64,000 bases of DNA, taken from positions 4,650,001-4,714,000 of the forward strand of contig NZ_CP008953.1 in NCBI RefSeq assembly GCF_000732925.1, read 5' to 3'. Shown in pieces: positions 44,352 through 53,496 of this stretch; the first letter of the stretch is position 1, and each line of letters opens with the position of its first letter. A model generated the notes under the pieces. That model ran no database searches. It saw only the letters and a list, made by a program, of their open reading frames with translations, and was not told the origin of the DNA. Both the position numbers and the translations under genes were made by a program. The stretch is from Amycolatopsis japonica. GTDB lineage: Bacteria; Actinomycetota; Actinomycetes; Mycobacteriales; Pseudonocardiaceae.

Positions 44352-45197
44352 TCAGAACAACGGGGGCAGGAAGGCACCGAGGTTTCCGCCAGCCGCCCGA
44401 TCCGCCGGATCCGGATCGATCCGGACCGAGTCCGGATCGCGCGGGTCGTAGGTGACCTTCACCGTCGAACCGCGGGCCGGTGCCTGCAACGGCGGGGTGA
44501 TCATCGTGGCGACGACGGTCCGCTCCCCCTCGTCCGCAGGGAACCGGACCTGCACGGTGAACCGGGGATTCCCCATCACCCAGACGTTGGTGAATTCGAC
44601 GCCGAGCACGGTGCCCATCACCTGGCGGCCGGTCTGCGCCAGCGCCTGCGCGCGGTCGTCCGCTTCGGCCTTGGTGACGAACGCCCGGCCCAGCACCATG
44701 ATCATCACCAGTGCGGTCACCCCGGCCACCGCCGGGACGAGATACGGCTCGTAGTAGACGACCCAGTCCACATCGGTCCAGGGTTCGGACGGCAGCCGCT
44801 TCCCCACCGCCTCCGGCGGCGTCCAGGACGGAATCGCGGCGCCGGAGCCCAGCGCGATGCCGAGGGAGGCGGCCAGGCTGCTCGCCCGGAAGCCGACGCC
44901 CATCCCGCGCAGCGACATCCCGCCACCCCACAGCATCGCGAACCCGAGCGACGAAGCCACCGTGATCGAGATGCTGAAGAGCAGGACGAGGGAGACCGCC
45001 GGGCCCGCGTCGGCCCCCCACGCGTCGACGCGGTTCAGCGACATCAACCGGAAACCGTCCAGCAGCCCGAGGGCGCCCGACCAGCCCACGACCGCCCAGG
45101 CGAGCGTCGTGGGCACGCCCAGCAGCCACAGACGCAGACCGGGGCGGCGGGCCCGCCGGGAGTCTTCCGGCAGGCCGAACTCGAAAGTCCCGAACAT
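44352..45197 (-). CDS. Membrane protein with DUF3592-like C-terminal domain
   Basis: 281 aa. Four likely membrane helices (LWLLGVPTTLAWAVVGW, AVSLVLLFSISITVASS, SLAASLGIALGSG, LVPAVAGVTALVMIMVL), then a soluble beta-rich domain: QVMGTVLGVEFTNVWVMG, FTVQVRFPADEGERTVVATM and VKVTYDPRDPDSVRI. The last two resemble DUF3592 and related domains. ATG 45197 is chosen (GTG 45203 possible). It lies 9 bp from the preceding gene, whose C-terminus is similar. Confidence 0.75.
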   Translation of the reverse strand: MFGTFEFGLPEDSRRARRPGLRLWLLGVPTTLAWAVVGWSGALGLLDGFRLMSLNRVDAWGADAGPAVSLVLLFSISITVASSLGFAMLWGGGMSLRGMGVGFRASSLAASLGIALGSGAAIPSWTPPEAVGKRLPSEPWTDVDWVVYYEPYLVPAVAGVTALVMIMVLGRAFVTKAEADDRAQALAQTGRQVMGTVLGVEFTNVWVMGNPRFTVQVRFPADEGERTVVATMITPPLQAPARGSTVKVTYDPRDPDSVRIDPDPADRAAGGNLGAFLPPLF

Positions 45198-45206
45198 CTC
45201 CACCGC

Positions 45207-45734
45207 CTAACCGATCGGGCCGAACACGGCGACCTTCGCCGGGTCGGCGGGGTCGACGCGGGCTTCGTGCCGGGTACCGGGCGCGTACTGCTGGATCGTC
45301 GCCAGCGGCGTGATCAGCTGCGTCACCGTCCGGTAGGTGGTGCCGTCGGCGCGGGTGACCTCGAGCGTCGCGGTGTACTGCGCCTGCCCGGCGATCTTCC
45401 GGCCGGTCGGCTCCAGCCCGCGGACCACCAGCGTGGCGGGCTCGCAGGTGTCGTAGAGCCGCCGCAGTTCGGTGCCGTAGGCCTGCAGTTCCTGCTGCTG
45501 GCGCAACTGCTCGTCCATCGGCAACGCCATGAACGCCGCCATGTCCGGGTCGGCGTTGAGGCTCCGGAACGCCTGCGCGGCCAGCTGCGGAGTCGGCAGC
45601 TGCGGCGTGATGTCGTGGCCCTGCGCGGCGGCGGCCTGCCGGAACTGCTCCGCGTGGCGCTGGAAATCCTGCTCTCCCCGCGCCATGCCCTGCTGCGTCG
45701 CGTCGTTGATCTTGTCGCGGATCTTCTTGAACAT
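45207..45734 (-). CDS. Hypothetical protein related to the neighbouring membrane protein
   Basis: 175 aa. The N-terminus is charged and helical (MFKKIRDKINDATQQGMARGE). The C-terminus is beta-rich, ending APGTRHEARVDPADPAKVAVFG. This mirrors the KVTYDPRDPDSVRI element of the downstream membrane protein and suggests a shared DUF3592-like fold. No signal peptide. It probably forms an operon with that gene. Function unknown. Confidence 0.75.
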   Translation of the reverse strand: MFKKIRDKINDATQQGMARGEQDFQRHAEQFRQAAAAQGHDITPQLPTPQLAAQAFRSLNADPDMAAFMALPMDEQLRQQQELQAYGTELRRLYDTCEPATLVVRGLEPTGRKIAGQAQYTATLEVTRADGTTYRTVTQLITPLATIQQYAPGTRHEARVDPADPAKVAVFGPIG

Positions 45735-45792
45735 CGGGTGCCGCCTTTCGCCGTGTCGTTCGTGCTGGACACAGCTTCGGCGGCCCCTCCCG

Positions 45793-48700
45793 CTACCGAA
45801 CCCAGGTTTTCCCGTCGTCGGTCGCGTCGAGGCAGGTCAGCGGCGCCCAGAAGACCGGAGAGGTCGCGGGCTCGGGCCGCTCACGCCAGCGGGCGAGCCG
45901 GGATCGCTGCCACGCACACAGCTCGGTGACCGGATCCTCACCCGCGAGCGCGGTGTCCACGGCGATGACCAGTTCGGACATCGGGTCCGCGCCGGGCACG
46001 GCGGCCGACGTCGGCAGCGCCCAGACGGTGGCGGCGACCAGACCGGCTCCGGCCGCGACGGCGGCGAGCAGTACGCCGAACGGTTCGGCGAGGCCGAAAT
46101 CGCTCGCGCTGGCACAGCCGACGAGCGCCACCCGCGCGGGCATGTCCATTTCGGACAGTGCGAGGTCGGCGGCGGTGAACGGCCGGTGCGCGCCGATCGG
46201 GGCGGCCGTCCCCGGAAGATCGGCCGCGCAGGACAGGTGCAGCGCGGTCTGCGCGCCGTGCTCGTCGCGGACGCGGCTGACGTGCCCGACGAACACCAGC
46301 CGCGAACAGGGCCCCGCCACGAGTTCGGCGAGCAGGCGGCGGTCGGTGTCGGTGCGGCGCACCAGATCGAGCCCGCGTTCGACGGCGGGAAGGACCGGCC
46401 CGTCGGCGAGCCGCTCGTCGAGATGGCGGATCAACGGTGACGTCGCGTCCTGTTTGCCGAGCACGGAACCCAGCTCACCGAACGCGCTCTGGCCGGGGAT
46501 GCGCGGGTCGAGCAGGTAGACCGGCGGGCCGCCGGCCGAGGACGGGCGGCGCGGGATCGCGGTCGGGGCGAGCAGCGAGACGTCGGCGACGTCGAGGACG
46601 CGCTCGTCTCCGTCGAAACAGAGCCCGATCTCGTCGATTTCCAGCACACGATCGGCCCGCCGGTCGGGCAGCGCCAGCAGTCCCCACGGGACAGCGGCGA
46701 GGCTCGGCGACGGCTGGATCCGCAGGAGTGGGCGGTTTCCCCCGGCGGCGGCACGACGCAGACGCTCGACCAGGTCGGCGGGCAGGAGGTTGAGCGCGAG
46801 CACGCGGGCCAGGCGTTGTTCCCCGGCGAAGCTCCCGAACGCGTCTTCGCCCAGTGATCGCCGGACCGCGTCGGCCACGCTCTCGCCTTCGTGCGGTGTC
46901 GGGGACGCGGCGTCCAAGACCTGACGGGCGGTCCCGACCAGGGCGAAGTCGATGGGGTGCGTGTGGACGGTGTCGAGGTCCTCAGTGGTCCGCCAGGTGA
47001 GGAAGGTGTGCCCGGCGTCGGCGAAGCGCAGGAGGAAAGTCTCGCGCCCGGGCTTCGCGGCGGGCCAGGTCTCGACGGTGTCGGTGACCGGACGAGGCAG
47101 CCGGTACCGCTCGGCGGCGACGGCGAGCCATCGGTCCAGTTCCATGGGCGACGACGGCGACCAGCGCAGCGCGGGCGGCGGGGCGAGCCGCAGCGGAAGC
47201 GACGAAGTCACGGAACCCAGTGCCGCCAACGGAAGTCCCTCCGCGACCGGGCCCACTTCGAGGGTGGGAAGCGCGCCGGTGAGGTCCAGCGTGCGCTCCT
47301 CCGTGCCCGTGTACGCGCCGACGGCGCAGGTGCGCTCGACGAGTTCCGCCGCGAGCCTCGGCTCCTTGAGCTGGGCCAGCAACGCGAGCGCCATCCCCAT
47401 CGTCGGGGCGGCGATGTCCCGCGCCCACGCCGTGCGCGCCTCCGGCGAGACGAACTCGAACCGGTACTCCGCCGCCGCGAGCGTCAGCGGGAGCAGCAGA
47501 TCCAGCACCGCGGGGAGGTCTTCTCCCCGGGCGAACCCGATCGACGCCGCCACGAAATCCGTGTGCAGGAGATCCGCCCAGTCCCCCGCCGTCCGCGCCG
47601 ATTCCCTCGCGCGGTTCGCGTGGTCCTCCGCCGTCGTCCAGTCGCCTTCCGCGGCCGCGCAGCGGGCCAGTGCCGTGTCCACGAGACGAAGACCCGGACC
47701 GTCGCCGTTGGCCGTCCGGATCGTTCTCGCGTGTTCGAACTGCTCTTTGGCCTGCGCGACGTCGCCCGCGTGCAGCAGCAACGTGCCCAGCGCGTGGCTC
47801 GCCTCCGCGACGTCGCCGGTCAGGCCCGCCGCCGCGAGTTCGTCGCGGGCGGTGACGATCGCGGCGACCGCGCCGGGGAAATCACCCGCGAGGGCGCGGG
47901 CCTCCGCCAGCCCGATGCCCACCTTCGCGGCCATCGGGCTCCCCGCGTGCTGAGCGGTCAGCCTCAGCAGGTCCGCCCGCGCCTCGGCGTCCTCGCCACC
48001 CGCCTGGCGGATCCGGGCACGTTCGGCCCTGACCATGGCCTGCTGGTGCACGACCCGCTCGCGGACCTCGTCGTTCTCCGCGAGCGCGTCCAACGCCGCC
48101 AAGATCTCCTCGATCGCCGTCCGCGCGCCGGCGAAATCCCCGGCCGCGATCTGCACCCGCACGTCGAAGATGCGCAGTTCCAGCTCGTCGACACCATGGA
48201 CGTCGAGCAGCTCGGGCGGATACTGGTCCGGCCCCGCCTCCTTGCGGAACGCCGCCCGGCGCCGCTGCCCGGCGATCAGCTCGCGCGCCTTGACGACGTC
48301 ACCTTCCTCGGTGGCCAGGGAGATGAGCACGCGCTCGGCGACCTCGCGGGAGCCTTCGATCATCCGCGCCTCGGCGTACTGTCCGAAGTGGACGATGGCG
48401 ACGGCGCTCACCTTGAAGACGTTGAGCACGGCTTCGGCGCATTGCCGCGCGTTGCGCAGATCGCCCGCCGAATAGCAGAGCGTGGCAAGGTCGCTGACCG
48501 CGGCGAGCTCCAGGTCCGTCCGGTCGAGCCGCTGCGCGATCTCCCGCATCCGGGCGTACTTCCGTTGCGCGTCCGCGACGTTCCGTGTGACGGCCAGTCG
48601 TTTGGCCTGGTCTTGGACCTTGGCCGCCTCCACCAGCAGCTTTCGGTACTGGCGCTCGGACAGCGAGCACGCGGGGAGTTCGCCGTACGGAGCCGGATCG

Positions 48701-48816
48701 AGACCGAAATGCCGTGCGACGCAACGACAGTTGTACCCGTGCGAACTCGCGGGACCCAGTTCGGGGGGAAGCGGGCGATCCGGCGGGTTCCGGGGCGGCG
48801 GCATGCCGACGAGCAC
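45793..48816 (-). CDS. TPR-CHAT protein (caspase-like protease)
   Basis: 1,007 aa. The N-terminus has a Cys-rich knot (HGYNCRCVARH), then about 550 aa of TPR-like helical repeats (ADLLRLTAQHAGSP, GTLLLHAGDVAQAKEQFEHAR). The C-terminal CHAT peptidase domain has a candidate catalytic His (FVGHVSR, about 845) and Cys (LVGCASA, about 901). CHAT proteins are caspase-fold proteases in bacterial conflict or cell-death pathways. The start GTG 48816 is one base after the previous stop, with GAGGAG 7 bp upstream; ATG 48804 is the alternative. It is third in an operon. Confidence 0.9.
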   Translation of the reverse strand: MLVGMPPPRNPPDRPLPPELGPASSHGYNCRCVARHFGLDPAPYGELPACSLSERQYRKLLVEAAKVQDQAKRLAVTRNVADAQRKYARMREIAQRLDRTDLELAAVSDLATLCYSAGDLRNARQCAEAVLNVFKVSAVAIVHFGQYAEARMIEGSREVAERVLISLATEEGDVVKARELIAGQRRRAAFRKEAGPDQYPPELLDVHGVDELELRIFDVRVQIAAGDFAGARTAIEEILAALDALAENDEVRERVVHQQAMVRAERARIRQAGGEDAEARADLLRLTAQHAGSPMAAKVGIGLAEARALAGDFPGAVAAIVTARDELAAAGLTGDVAEASHALGTLLLHAGDVAQAKEQFEHARTIRTANGDGPGLRLVDTALARCAAAEGDWTTAEDHANRARESARTAGDWADLLHTDFVAASIGFARGEDLPAVLDLLLPLTLAAAEYRFEFVSPEARTAWARDIAAPTMGMALALLAQLKEPRLAAELVERTCAVGAYTGTEERTLDLTGALPTLEVGPVAEGLPLAALGSVTSSLPLRLAPPPALRWSPSSPMELDRWLAVAAERYRLPRPVTDTVETWPAAKPGRETFLLRFADAGHTFLTWRTTEDLDTVHTHPIDFALVGTARQVLDAASPTPHEGESVADAVRRSLGEDAFGSFAGEQRLARVLALNLLPADLVERLRRAAAGGNRPLLRIQPSPSLAAVPWGLLALPDRRADRVLEIDEIGLCFDGDERVLDVADVSLLAPTAIPRRPSSAGGPPVYLLDPRIPGQSAFGELGSVLGKQDATSPLIRHLDERLADGPVLPAVERGLDLVRRTDTDRRLLAELVAGPCSRLVFVGHVSRVRDEHGAQTALHLSCAADLPGTAAPIGAHRPFTAADLALSEMDMPARVALVGCASASDFGLAEPFGVLLAAVAAGAGLVAATVWALPTSAAVPGADPMSELVIAVDTALAGEDPVTELCAWQRSRLARWRERPEPATSPVFWAPLTCLDATDDGKTWVR

Positions 48817-48817
48817 G

Positions 48818-49861
48818 TCAGAACTCCTCATCGGCGGAAGCGGCCGCCGCCCGTTCGGCCAGTGTCCTGAGCTCGGGCGGGCGGGCCCGCACGAGCGCGA
48901 CCACCTCCGCCCGGTCTTCCGTGGTGGTCCCGGCGACACTCTCGTCCGCCATCCCGACGACGACGGCGATCTGTCCACCGGGGACACGCGCCGCCAGCCG
49001 GGCCGCGGCGTCGTCCAAGTCGGCCGTACCGCTGAACCGCCCGGCGCCCAGCTCCAGCGGGACCTCCGCGAACGGCTCGCCCTCGTGGCTCGCGAACGCG
49101 CTGATGGCCGCGTCGGCGAACGCGCCCGCGACGACGACTTCGAGCCGGGTGGCGGCCGCGGCGGCGACGATCCGCCAGCCCACCGTGTCCTCGCCGGCGT
49201 CCAGGATTCCGGGCGGGACCCGCGCCCAGTCGACGCTCGCACGCCCGCTCGCCAGTACGCCTTCGCCGGGCGCGACTGGATCGAGGCCCGCGGCCAGTGC
49301 GTACGCTTTTTGGCTCGATGCCGGGGTTTCCACACGTGCCGCGGCTTCAGCGCGCACGACGTCGTCCTGATCGTCGAACCAGGCGGCGAGGCGCGCGCAC
49401 AGTGCCCGTACGTCGTCGGCGACCGGCCACGCCGCTGCCGCGAGTGCGCCGTCGGCGATCGCCGCGTCGAACAGTTCCGCCGGAGAGGCTTCGAAACCGT
49501 CGAGAAGCCCTTCGGCCAGGTCCTCGACGTCGGCCGTCGCGACCGCCGTTTCGAGGTCCAGCAACGCCGGGTCCAGCGACGGGACTCCGAGCGACGGTCC
49601 TGCGGGCCACCAGCGCCGGAGCCACAACAGCAGCGCGAGCCTGCCCAATTCCGGCCGGGCGGGGAGGTCCGCGTGGCCCTGGCCGAGCGCGGCGAGGCTC
49701 GCTTCCGCGCCCACGAGCCGGGTCAGCCACGGTTCGGCGGCCCCGGCGTCACTGAGCTCGACGCGCATCGTTGTCGCCCTGCCCGCGAGCAGATCGGCGA
49801 GGGCGAAACGGATGAGGCCGCCGTCGGCCGCGACGACGGGCGTGTGCACCGGATGCGTCAT
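48818..49861 (-). CDS. Unknown protein, middle gene of the CHAT operon
   Basis: 347 aa. No domain recognised. Helical in the N-terminal two thirds with Ala/Leu/Asp-rich segments (EDLAEGLLDGFEASPAELFDAAI). The C-terminal part alternates strands and helices (LEVVVAGAFADAAISAF). There is no export signal. The ATG overlaps the previous stop as ATGA, and the CHAT gene follows immediately, so the three are translated together. Probably a regulator or adaptor of the protease. Confidence 0.75.
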   Translation of the reverse strand: MTHPVHTPVVAADGGLIRFALADLLAGRATTMRVELSDAGAAEPWLTRLVGAEASLAALGQGHADLPARPELGRLALLLWLRRWWPAGPSLGVPSLDPALLDLETAVATADVEDLAEGLLDGFEASPAELFDAAIADGALAAAAWPVADDVRALCARLAAWFDDQDDVVRAEAAARVETPASSQKAYALAAGLDPVAPGEGVLASGRASVDWARVPPGILDAGEDTVGWRIVAAAAATRLEVVVAGAFADAAISAFASHEGEPFAEVPLELGAGRFSGTADLDDAAARLAARVPGGQIAVVVGMADESVAGTTTEDRAEVVALVRARPPELRTLAERAAAASADEEF

Positions 49862-51171
49862 GACACGGCCTCCAGATCCGGCAGGCGGGCCATGAGCGCG
49901 CGGCGCACCTTCGTCCGCAGGTCCAGTGACGTCGAGCGGACCACGCCGGTGACGAGGTCGCGGACGTCGGCGGCGTCGGCGGGCAGGTCGCCGCGGACGT
50001 CGAAGCCGTGCAGCCGGACCCACAGCCTGCTGAGGAAGTGCTTGGCGAACTCGCGAAGGTCGCGCAGGAGTGCGGCGTCGGGCCGTGGGGTGAGCGGTGT
50101 GGCTCCGGCCAGCGCGCGGCGGGCGTGCAGGACGTAACCCTCCCGAGCGACTTGCGCGTTGAGCCGCCGCGCGAATTCAGGGACCCCGGCGGGGGCCGCG
50201 CCGTCGAGCGGCCGCAGCGCGGGGGCGAGGACGACACCGAGCGCGAAGCAAGCGGCCAGCGCGGGCAGGCCGAGCCCGAATCCGGCGGCGACCCGGGTGA
50301 GTTCGTCGTCGACGAGGTCCTCGACGGGAGGCCGTTCGTCGGGAGGAAGACGGCGCAGGGTGGCGCGCACGCGGCGTTCGACACTGCGTTCGAGGAGTTC
50401 GGCGCCGGTTTCGTCGCGCCGGTTCAGGGGCGGGACGGCGGTGCGATCTCCGCGCTGCAGACCGAGATCCGGCGCGGGCAGCCCGGAGATCTCTCGGACG
50501 ATCTCGCTGAGCTCGCGTGCCCCGCCCGCCTTTCTCAGCCCGAGCCCGAGAGCGTGCCCGGCGGCCGAATCGGCGAGGGTTCGCCAAGCAGCGTCGGAAA
50601 GGTCGTCGACGAACGTCTGAAGCGCGGCGATGTCTTGCGGCACAACAGTTTCGGCGGCCCAGCGGCGCTGCAACTCCGCGGTCAGCCGCGCCTCGTGCCG
50701 CGGATCCGCGAGATACGCGGTGAGCTGATCTACTCCCGCGGAGCCGCCCTCGCCATGGAGATCCCGCAAGGCCGCCGCGGCCGTCGCCGCCGCGTCGGGC
50801 CCCGGCGAGCCGAAGCCCGTCGCCAGTTCATACGCCAGCGGGAAACAGACGTCCTGCACGTTGCCCGCCGTGATCCGCAGGGCGCGGCGCTGACGTTTGA
50901 GGTGGGTGAACCACGCGGCCGTCGCGCGCAGCCTGTCCGTGTCGGCGAGCAAGAGTTCCGTCAGTTCCGCCGCCGTGACCGCGTCCAGCACCGGACGGCC
51001 GAGCCGGGGACGCGCCGCCGTGCGGATCACCAGCGGGTCGATGATCTTCTTGATCGTGCGGGTCAGTGGGCCGCCGTCGGCGGACGAGAGGACCTCGACG
51101 CCGTCGATCCGTTGCCACGCCTGCGCGAGAACGGCCGACCTCAGCCGGGATTCGCCCGATGCCGTCGTCAC
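49858..51171 (-). CDS. Unknown helical protein, first gene of the CHAT operon
   Basis: 437 aa, almost entirely alpha-helical and arginine-rich. One hydrophobic segment (LPALAACFALGVVLAPAL, around residue 305) may enter the membrane. No motif recognised. The ATG at 51171 begins MTTASGESRLRSAV. The promoter region (51172-51288) is shared with the divergent methyltransferase. Confidence 0.75.
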   Translation of the reverse strand: MTTASGESRLRSAVLAQAWQRIDGVEVLSSADGGPLTRTIKKIIDPLVIRTAARPRLGRPVLDAVTAAELTELLLADTDRLRATAAWFTHLKRQRRALRITAGNVQDVCFPLAYELATGFGSPGPDAAATAAAALRDLHGEGGSAGVDQLTAYLADPRHEARLTAELQRRWAAETVVPQDIAALQTFVDDLSDAAWRTLADSAAGHALGLGLRKAGGARELSEIVREISGLPAPDLGLQRGDRTAVPPLNRRDETGAELLERSVERRVRATLRRLPPDERPPVEDLVDDELTRVAAGFGLGLPALAACFALGVVLAPALRPLDGAAPAGVPEFARRLNAQVAREGYVLHARRALAGATPLTPRPDAALLRDLREFAKHFLSRLWVRLHGFDVRGDLPADAADVRDLVTGVVRSTSLDLRTKVRRALMARLPDLEAVS

Positions 51172-51288
51172 TCGCCCTCCCCCGCTCCGGCCGCCACTCT
51201 ATCCGAGGCCGGGCCTCACCCTGATGCCCGAAAGACCCCACCGAGCAGACGACGCGAACCGACTCGCTCGTCCCTAGTCTGTCAGGTC

Positions 51289-51984
51289 GTGAGTGACGCC
51301 GTTCCCGTCGATTACGAGAGTGATCCCGGACGCTTCGCGGCCAATGTGCTCTCGACCGCGTGGTTCTCCTCGTGCGGTGACGTCCATCCGGAGATCGCCG
51401 CCGGCTTCGCGACCGAAGGATGTTCGCTGGTTCTGGACGTCGGAGGCGGCACCGGAGCACTTTCCCGGCTGCTGGTACGCCGGAACGTGCCGACGGTGGT
51501 GGCCGACCTCGCGTCGCACGTGTCCCATGCGCCCGGATACTCCGTCCAGGCCGATGTGACCGGCCTTCCCTTCCGCGAAGCGACCTTCGACGGCGCGGCC
51601 GCGTTGTGGATGCTTCACCATGTGCCCGACCCGGTGGAAGCGCTCACCGAGGTAAGGCGGGTCCTCTCCCCGGGTGGGCTGCTGGCCGTCTCGGCGTCGA
51701 GCCGGTGGAACGATCCCGAGCTGGCCTGGGCGCTGCCTCGCTGGGGCCGGGCGTCGAGCTTCGACGCGGAAACCGCCGAACCTCTGCTGGGCAAGGTGTT
51801 CGAGGTCGAGTCGATCCGAGCCTGGGACGCCCGGTTGGTGACACTTCCCGATCGCGCCGCGGTCGCACTGTTCCTCCGCGGCCGGGGTCTGCCCGAGTCG
51901 TCCGCGTGGCGGCTGGCCACCAAGACGGCGGTGCCTTTGTCGCTGACGAAACGGGGGCTGGTGGCGTGGGCACGGAAACGCTAG
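51289..51984 (+). CDS. Class I SAM-dependent methyltransferase
   Basis: 231 aa. Motif I is VLDVGGGTGALSRLLV, followed by an acidic residue in TVVADLASH, motif VADVTGLPF and the late AALWMLHHVPDP and LSPGGLLAVS. This is the Methyltransf_11 type, with an unknown acceptor. The GTG at 51289 lacks a Shine-Dalgarno; TAGTCT (51275-51280) 8 bp upstream is a good -10, so it is probably leaderless. Confidence 0.88.
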   Translation: MSDAVPVDYESDPGRFAANVLSTAWFSSCGDVHPEIAAGFATEGCSLVLDVGGGTGALSRLLVRRNVPTVVADLASHVSHAPGYSVQADVTGLPFREATFDGAAALWMLHHVPDPVEALTEVRRVLSPGGLLAVSASSRWNDPELAWALPRWGRASSFDAETAEPLLGKVFEVESIRAWDARLVTLPDRAAVALFLRGRGLPESSAWRLATKTAVPLSLTKRGLVAWARKR

Positions 51985-52036
51985 CTCGCCGGATGGGATT
52001 CGTGTCTTGAGTTCTTCTGGCCCCGGGGTGGCTGAA

Positions 52037-52074
52037 GGGGACTTTCACCGCATCTGATGCGGGCAAAGCGCCCC
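52037..52074. terminator. Imperfect hairpin after the methyltransferase
   Basis: CCGCAT (52048-52053) and ATGCGG (52057-52062) form the tip. TTT/AAA and GGGG/CCCC pair further out with mismatches. It lies between convergent genes. Confidence 0.5.
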
Positions 52075-52119
52075 TCACCGCGCTTGACGACTTGCCTCTA
52101 CTCGGGCACAAGCCGTCCG

Positions 52120-52194
52120 TTGCCGCTTTTCGGCGACGGGCCGGAAAGCTGAAGTCCAGCACACACCTCGCCCTTTGCCGCTTTTCGGCGACGG
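52120..52194. repeat. Two TTGCCGCTTTTCGGCGACGG repeats after the HNH gene
   Basis: Identical 20-bp copies at 52120-52139 and 52175-52194. Each can fold as GCCG-CTTTT-CGGC with an outer CG stem. The second ends two bases before the stop codon of the HNH gene. Related copies lie on the other side of that gene. Confidence 0.7.
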
Positions 52195-52195
52195 C

Positions 52196-53440
52196 TCAGA
52201 ACGGTGGCGGTACGTCGCTTCCCGGGCGGGGTCCATGGAGCGGCGGTGGTGTGCTGTCGTAGCGCTGCCCGGTAGGCGTGGTGATCGTGAGCGTGCCGTC
52301 AGTGGCGAGGTGGTAGGTCCAGCCGGGTTCGTCTTTCAACCGATGGTCGCGGCGGCAGAGGTCGATGAGTTCGGTGTCGGAGGTGTGGCCGCCGTGCTGC
52401 CAAGGCACCGAATGGTCGATGTCGCAGGCTTGGGCGGGTCGGTGACAGCCGGGTCTTCGGCATTCACGGTCCCGAACCCGCACGAACTCGGCTAAACCAG
52501 CGGTCGGCCGATAGCGGTCGCGGCCGAGGTCAAGCACCTGCCCGGAGAGCGGGTCGGTGATGATCCGCCGCAACACACTGTTCCCACCCTCGGCGATTTC
52601 CCTGGCCAACGCGGCAGGGATCGTGCCATGCCCGGCCAGTTCCGCCGGATCGTCGTTCAGTCCGAGATAGGTGAACAAATCCATGTACAGGAACACTTCA
52701 CTGCGTTCACTCGCCCCGCCTTGACCGCCGAGCAAAAGATCGAGCGCGACATCGGCGCGGAGCTGGTCGAGAGTGCGGGGTTCCTCCTTGGTCTTGAGCG
52801 CCCGCGCTTCACGATCGATCCGCTGATAAGCGGCAGCGACCTTCTCCACCGGCCCATCCTCGACCTCGATCGACGCCACCCCGGTCTCGCCCTGCCGCAA
52901 CGTGAGACGACGGCCGTCGCGATGCCGCTCAGCCCGTTTACCCGCGCCCTCGGGGTCGATGGTGTTCGCCGCGTGATTGGCCGCCTTCCGCACCTGGTCC
53001 GGATTCTTGTCCCCGATCCGATCCTCCAACAAGGCGTCCACCGCAAGAGCGTCCTCATCGGACAGCCAGGCGGTGGCCGTGGCAACCTTCATCGCGCTGA
53101 ATCCGGCGAGTTTTCCTTCATCCATCAGATTCAGCGTGCGGGGCAGGCGGGTGGTCAGCGCGTCCGCGGCGGCGACCATGGCGCCCGCATGATTGTCCAC
53201 AAGGGACAAGTCAAGCGCCACCTCCTGCGCCACACTCCGCACGCCCTCACGATGACGGTTCAGCTGCGCCAACGCCCGAAACCGCACCGCCTCCAAACGC
53301 GCGATCCCCGCTGACGCGGCTTGCGCCAACGCCACGGAATCCTTGTCGTTCAACACATTTGCGGCATCGTTCACCGCGGCCAGCACCTCGGGATCGGTGA
53401 GGCTTTCCAAGAGCGCCACAGGCGCGGAATGAGTGTCCAC
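52196..53440 (-). CDS. DUF222 HNH endonuclease (13E12 repeat family)
   Basis: 414 aa. N-terminal DUF222 helical domain (about 20-310) and C-terminal HNH nuclease: CRRPGCHRPAQACDIDHSVPWQHGG, then TELIDLCRRDHRLKD, giving two CxxC-like halves and the HNH His. GTG start at 53440. Members occur in many copies in actinobacterial genomes and are linked to the mycobacterial REP13E12 elements. Short repeats flank this one on both sides, suggesting a mobile or target-recognition unit. Confidence 0.93.
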   Translation of the reverse strand: MDTHSAPVALLESLTDPEVLAAVNDAANVLNDKDSVALAQAASAGIARLEAVRFRALAQLNRHREGVRSVAQEVALDLSLVDNHAGAMVAAADALTTRLPRTLNLMDEGKLAGFSAMKVATATAWLSDEDALAVDALLEDRIGDKNPDQVRKAANHAANTIDPEGAGKRAERHRDGRRLTLRQGETGVASIEVEDGPVEKVAAAYQRIDREARALKTKEEPRTLDQLRADVALDLLLGGQGGASERSEVFLYMDLFTYLGLNDDPAELAGHGTIPAALAREIAEGGNSVLRRIITDPLSGQVLDLGRDRYRPTAGLAEFVRVRDRECRRPGCHRPAQACDIDHSVPWQHGGHTSDTELIDLCRRDHRLKDEPGWTYHLATDGTLTITTPTGQRYDSTPPPLHGPRPGSDVPPPF

Positions 53441-53496
53441 CCCACGAACCTACGACCCACCACCGACAATTCCCGGGCCCACGAACGACAGAGGCA

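Noticed and set aside
42639..45929. A 1,096-codon open frame on the plus strand
   Set aside because: It is antisense to the MFS transporter and envelope genes and overlaps the MBL gene; its composition is repetitive and charged (HRDRDAEEQDEGD-like), typical of shadow frames.
45793..49335. CHAT frame extended to 49335
   Set aside because: It would overlap the middle operon gene by over 500 bp; the added residues are Arg/Pro/Ser-rich shadow.
50008..51288. Upstream extension of the methyltransferase frame
   Set aside because: It overlaps the first CHAT-operon gene on the other strand, and the sequence before GTG 51289 has no domain and the wrong composition.
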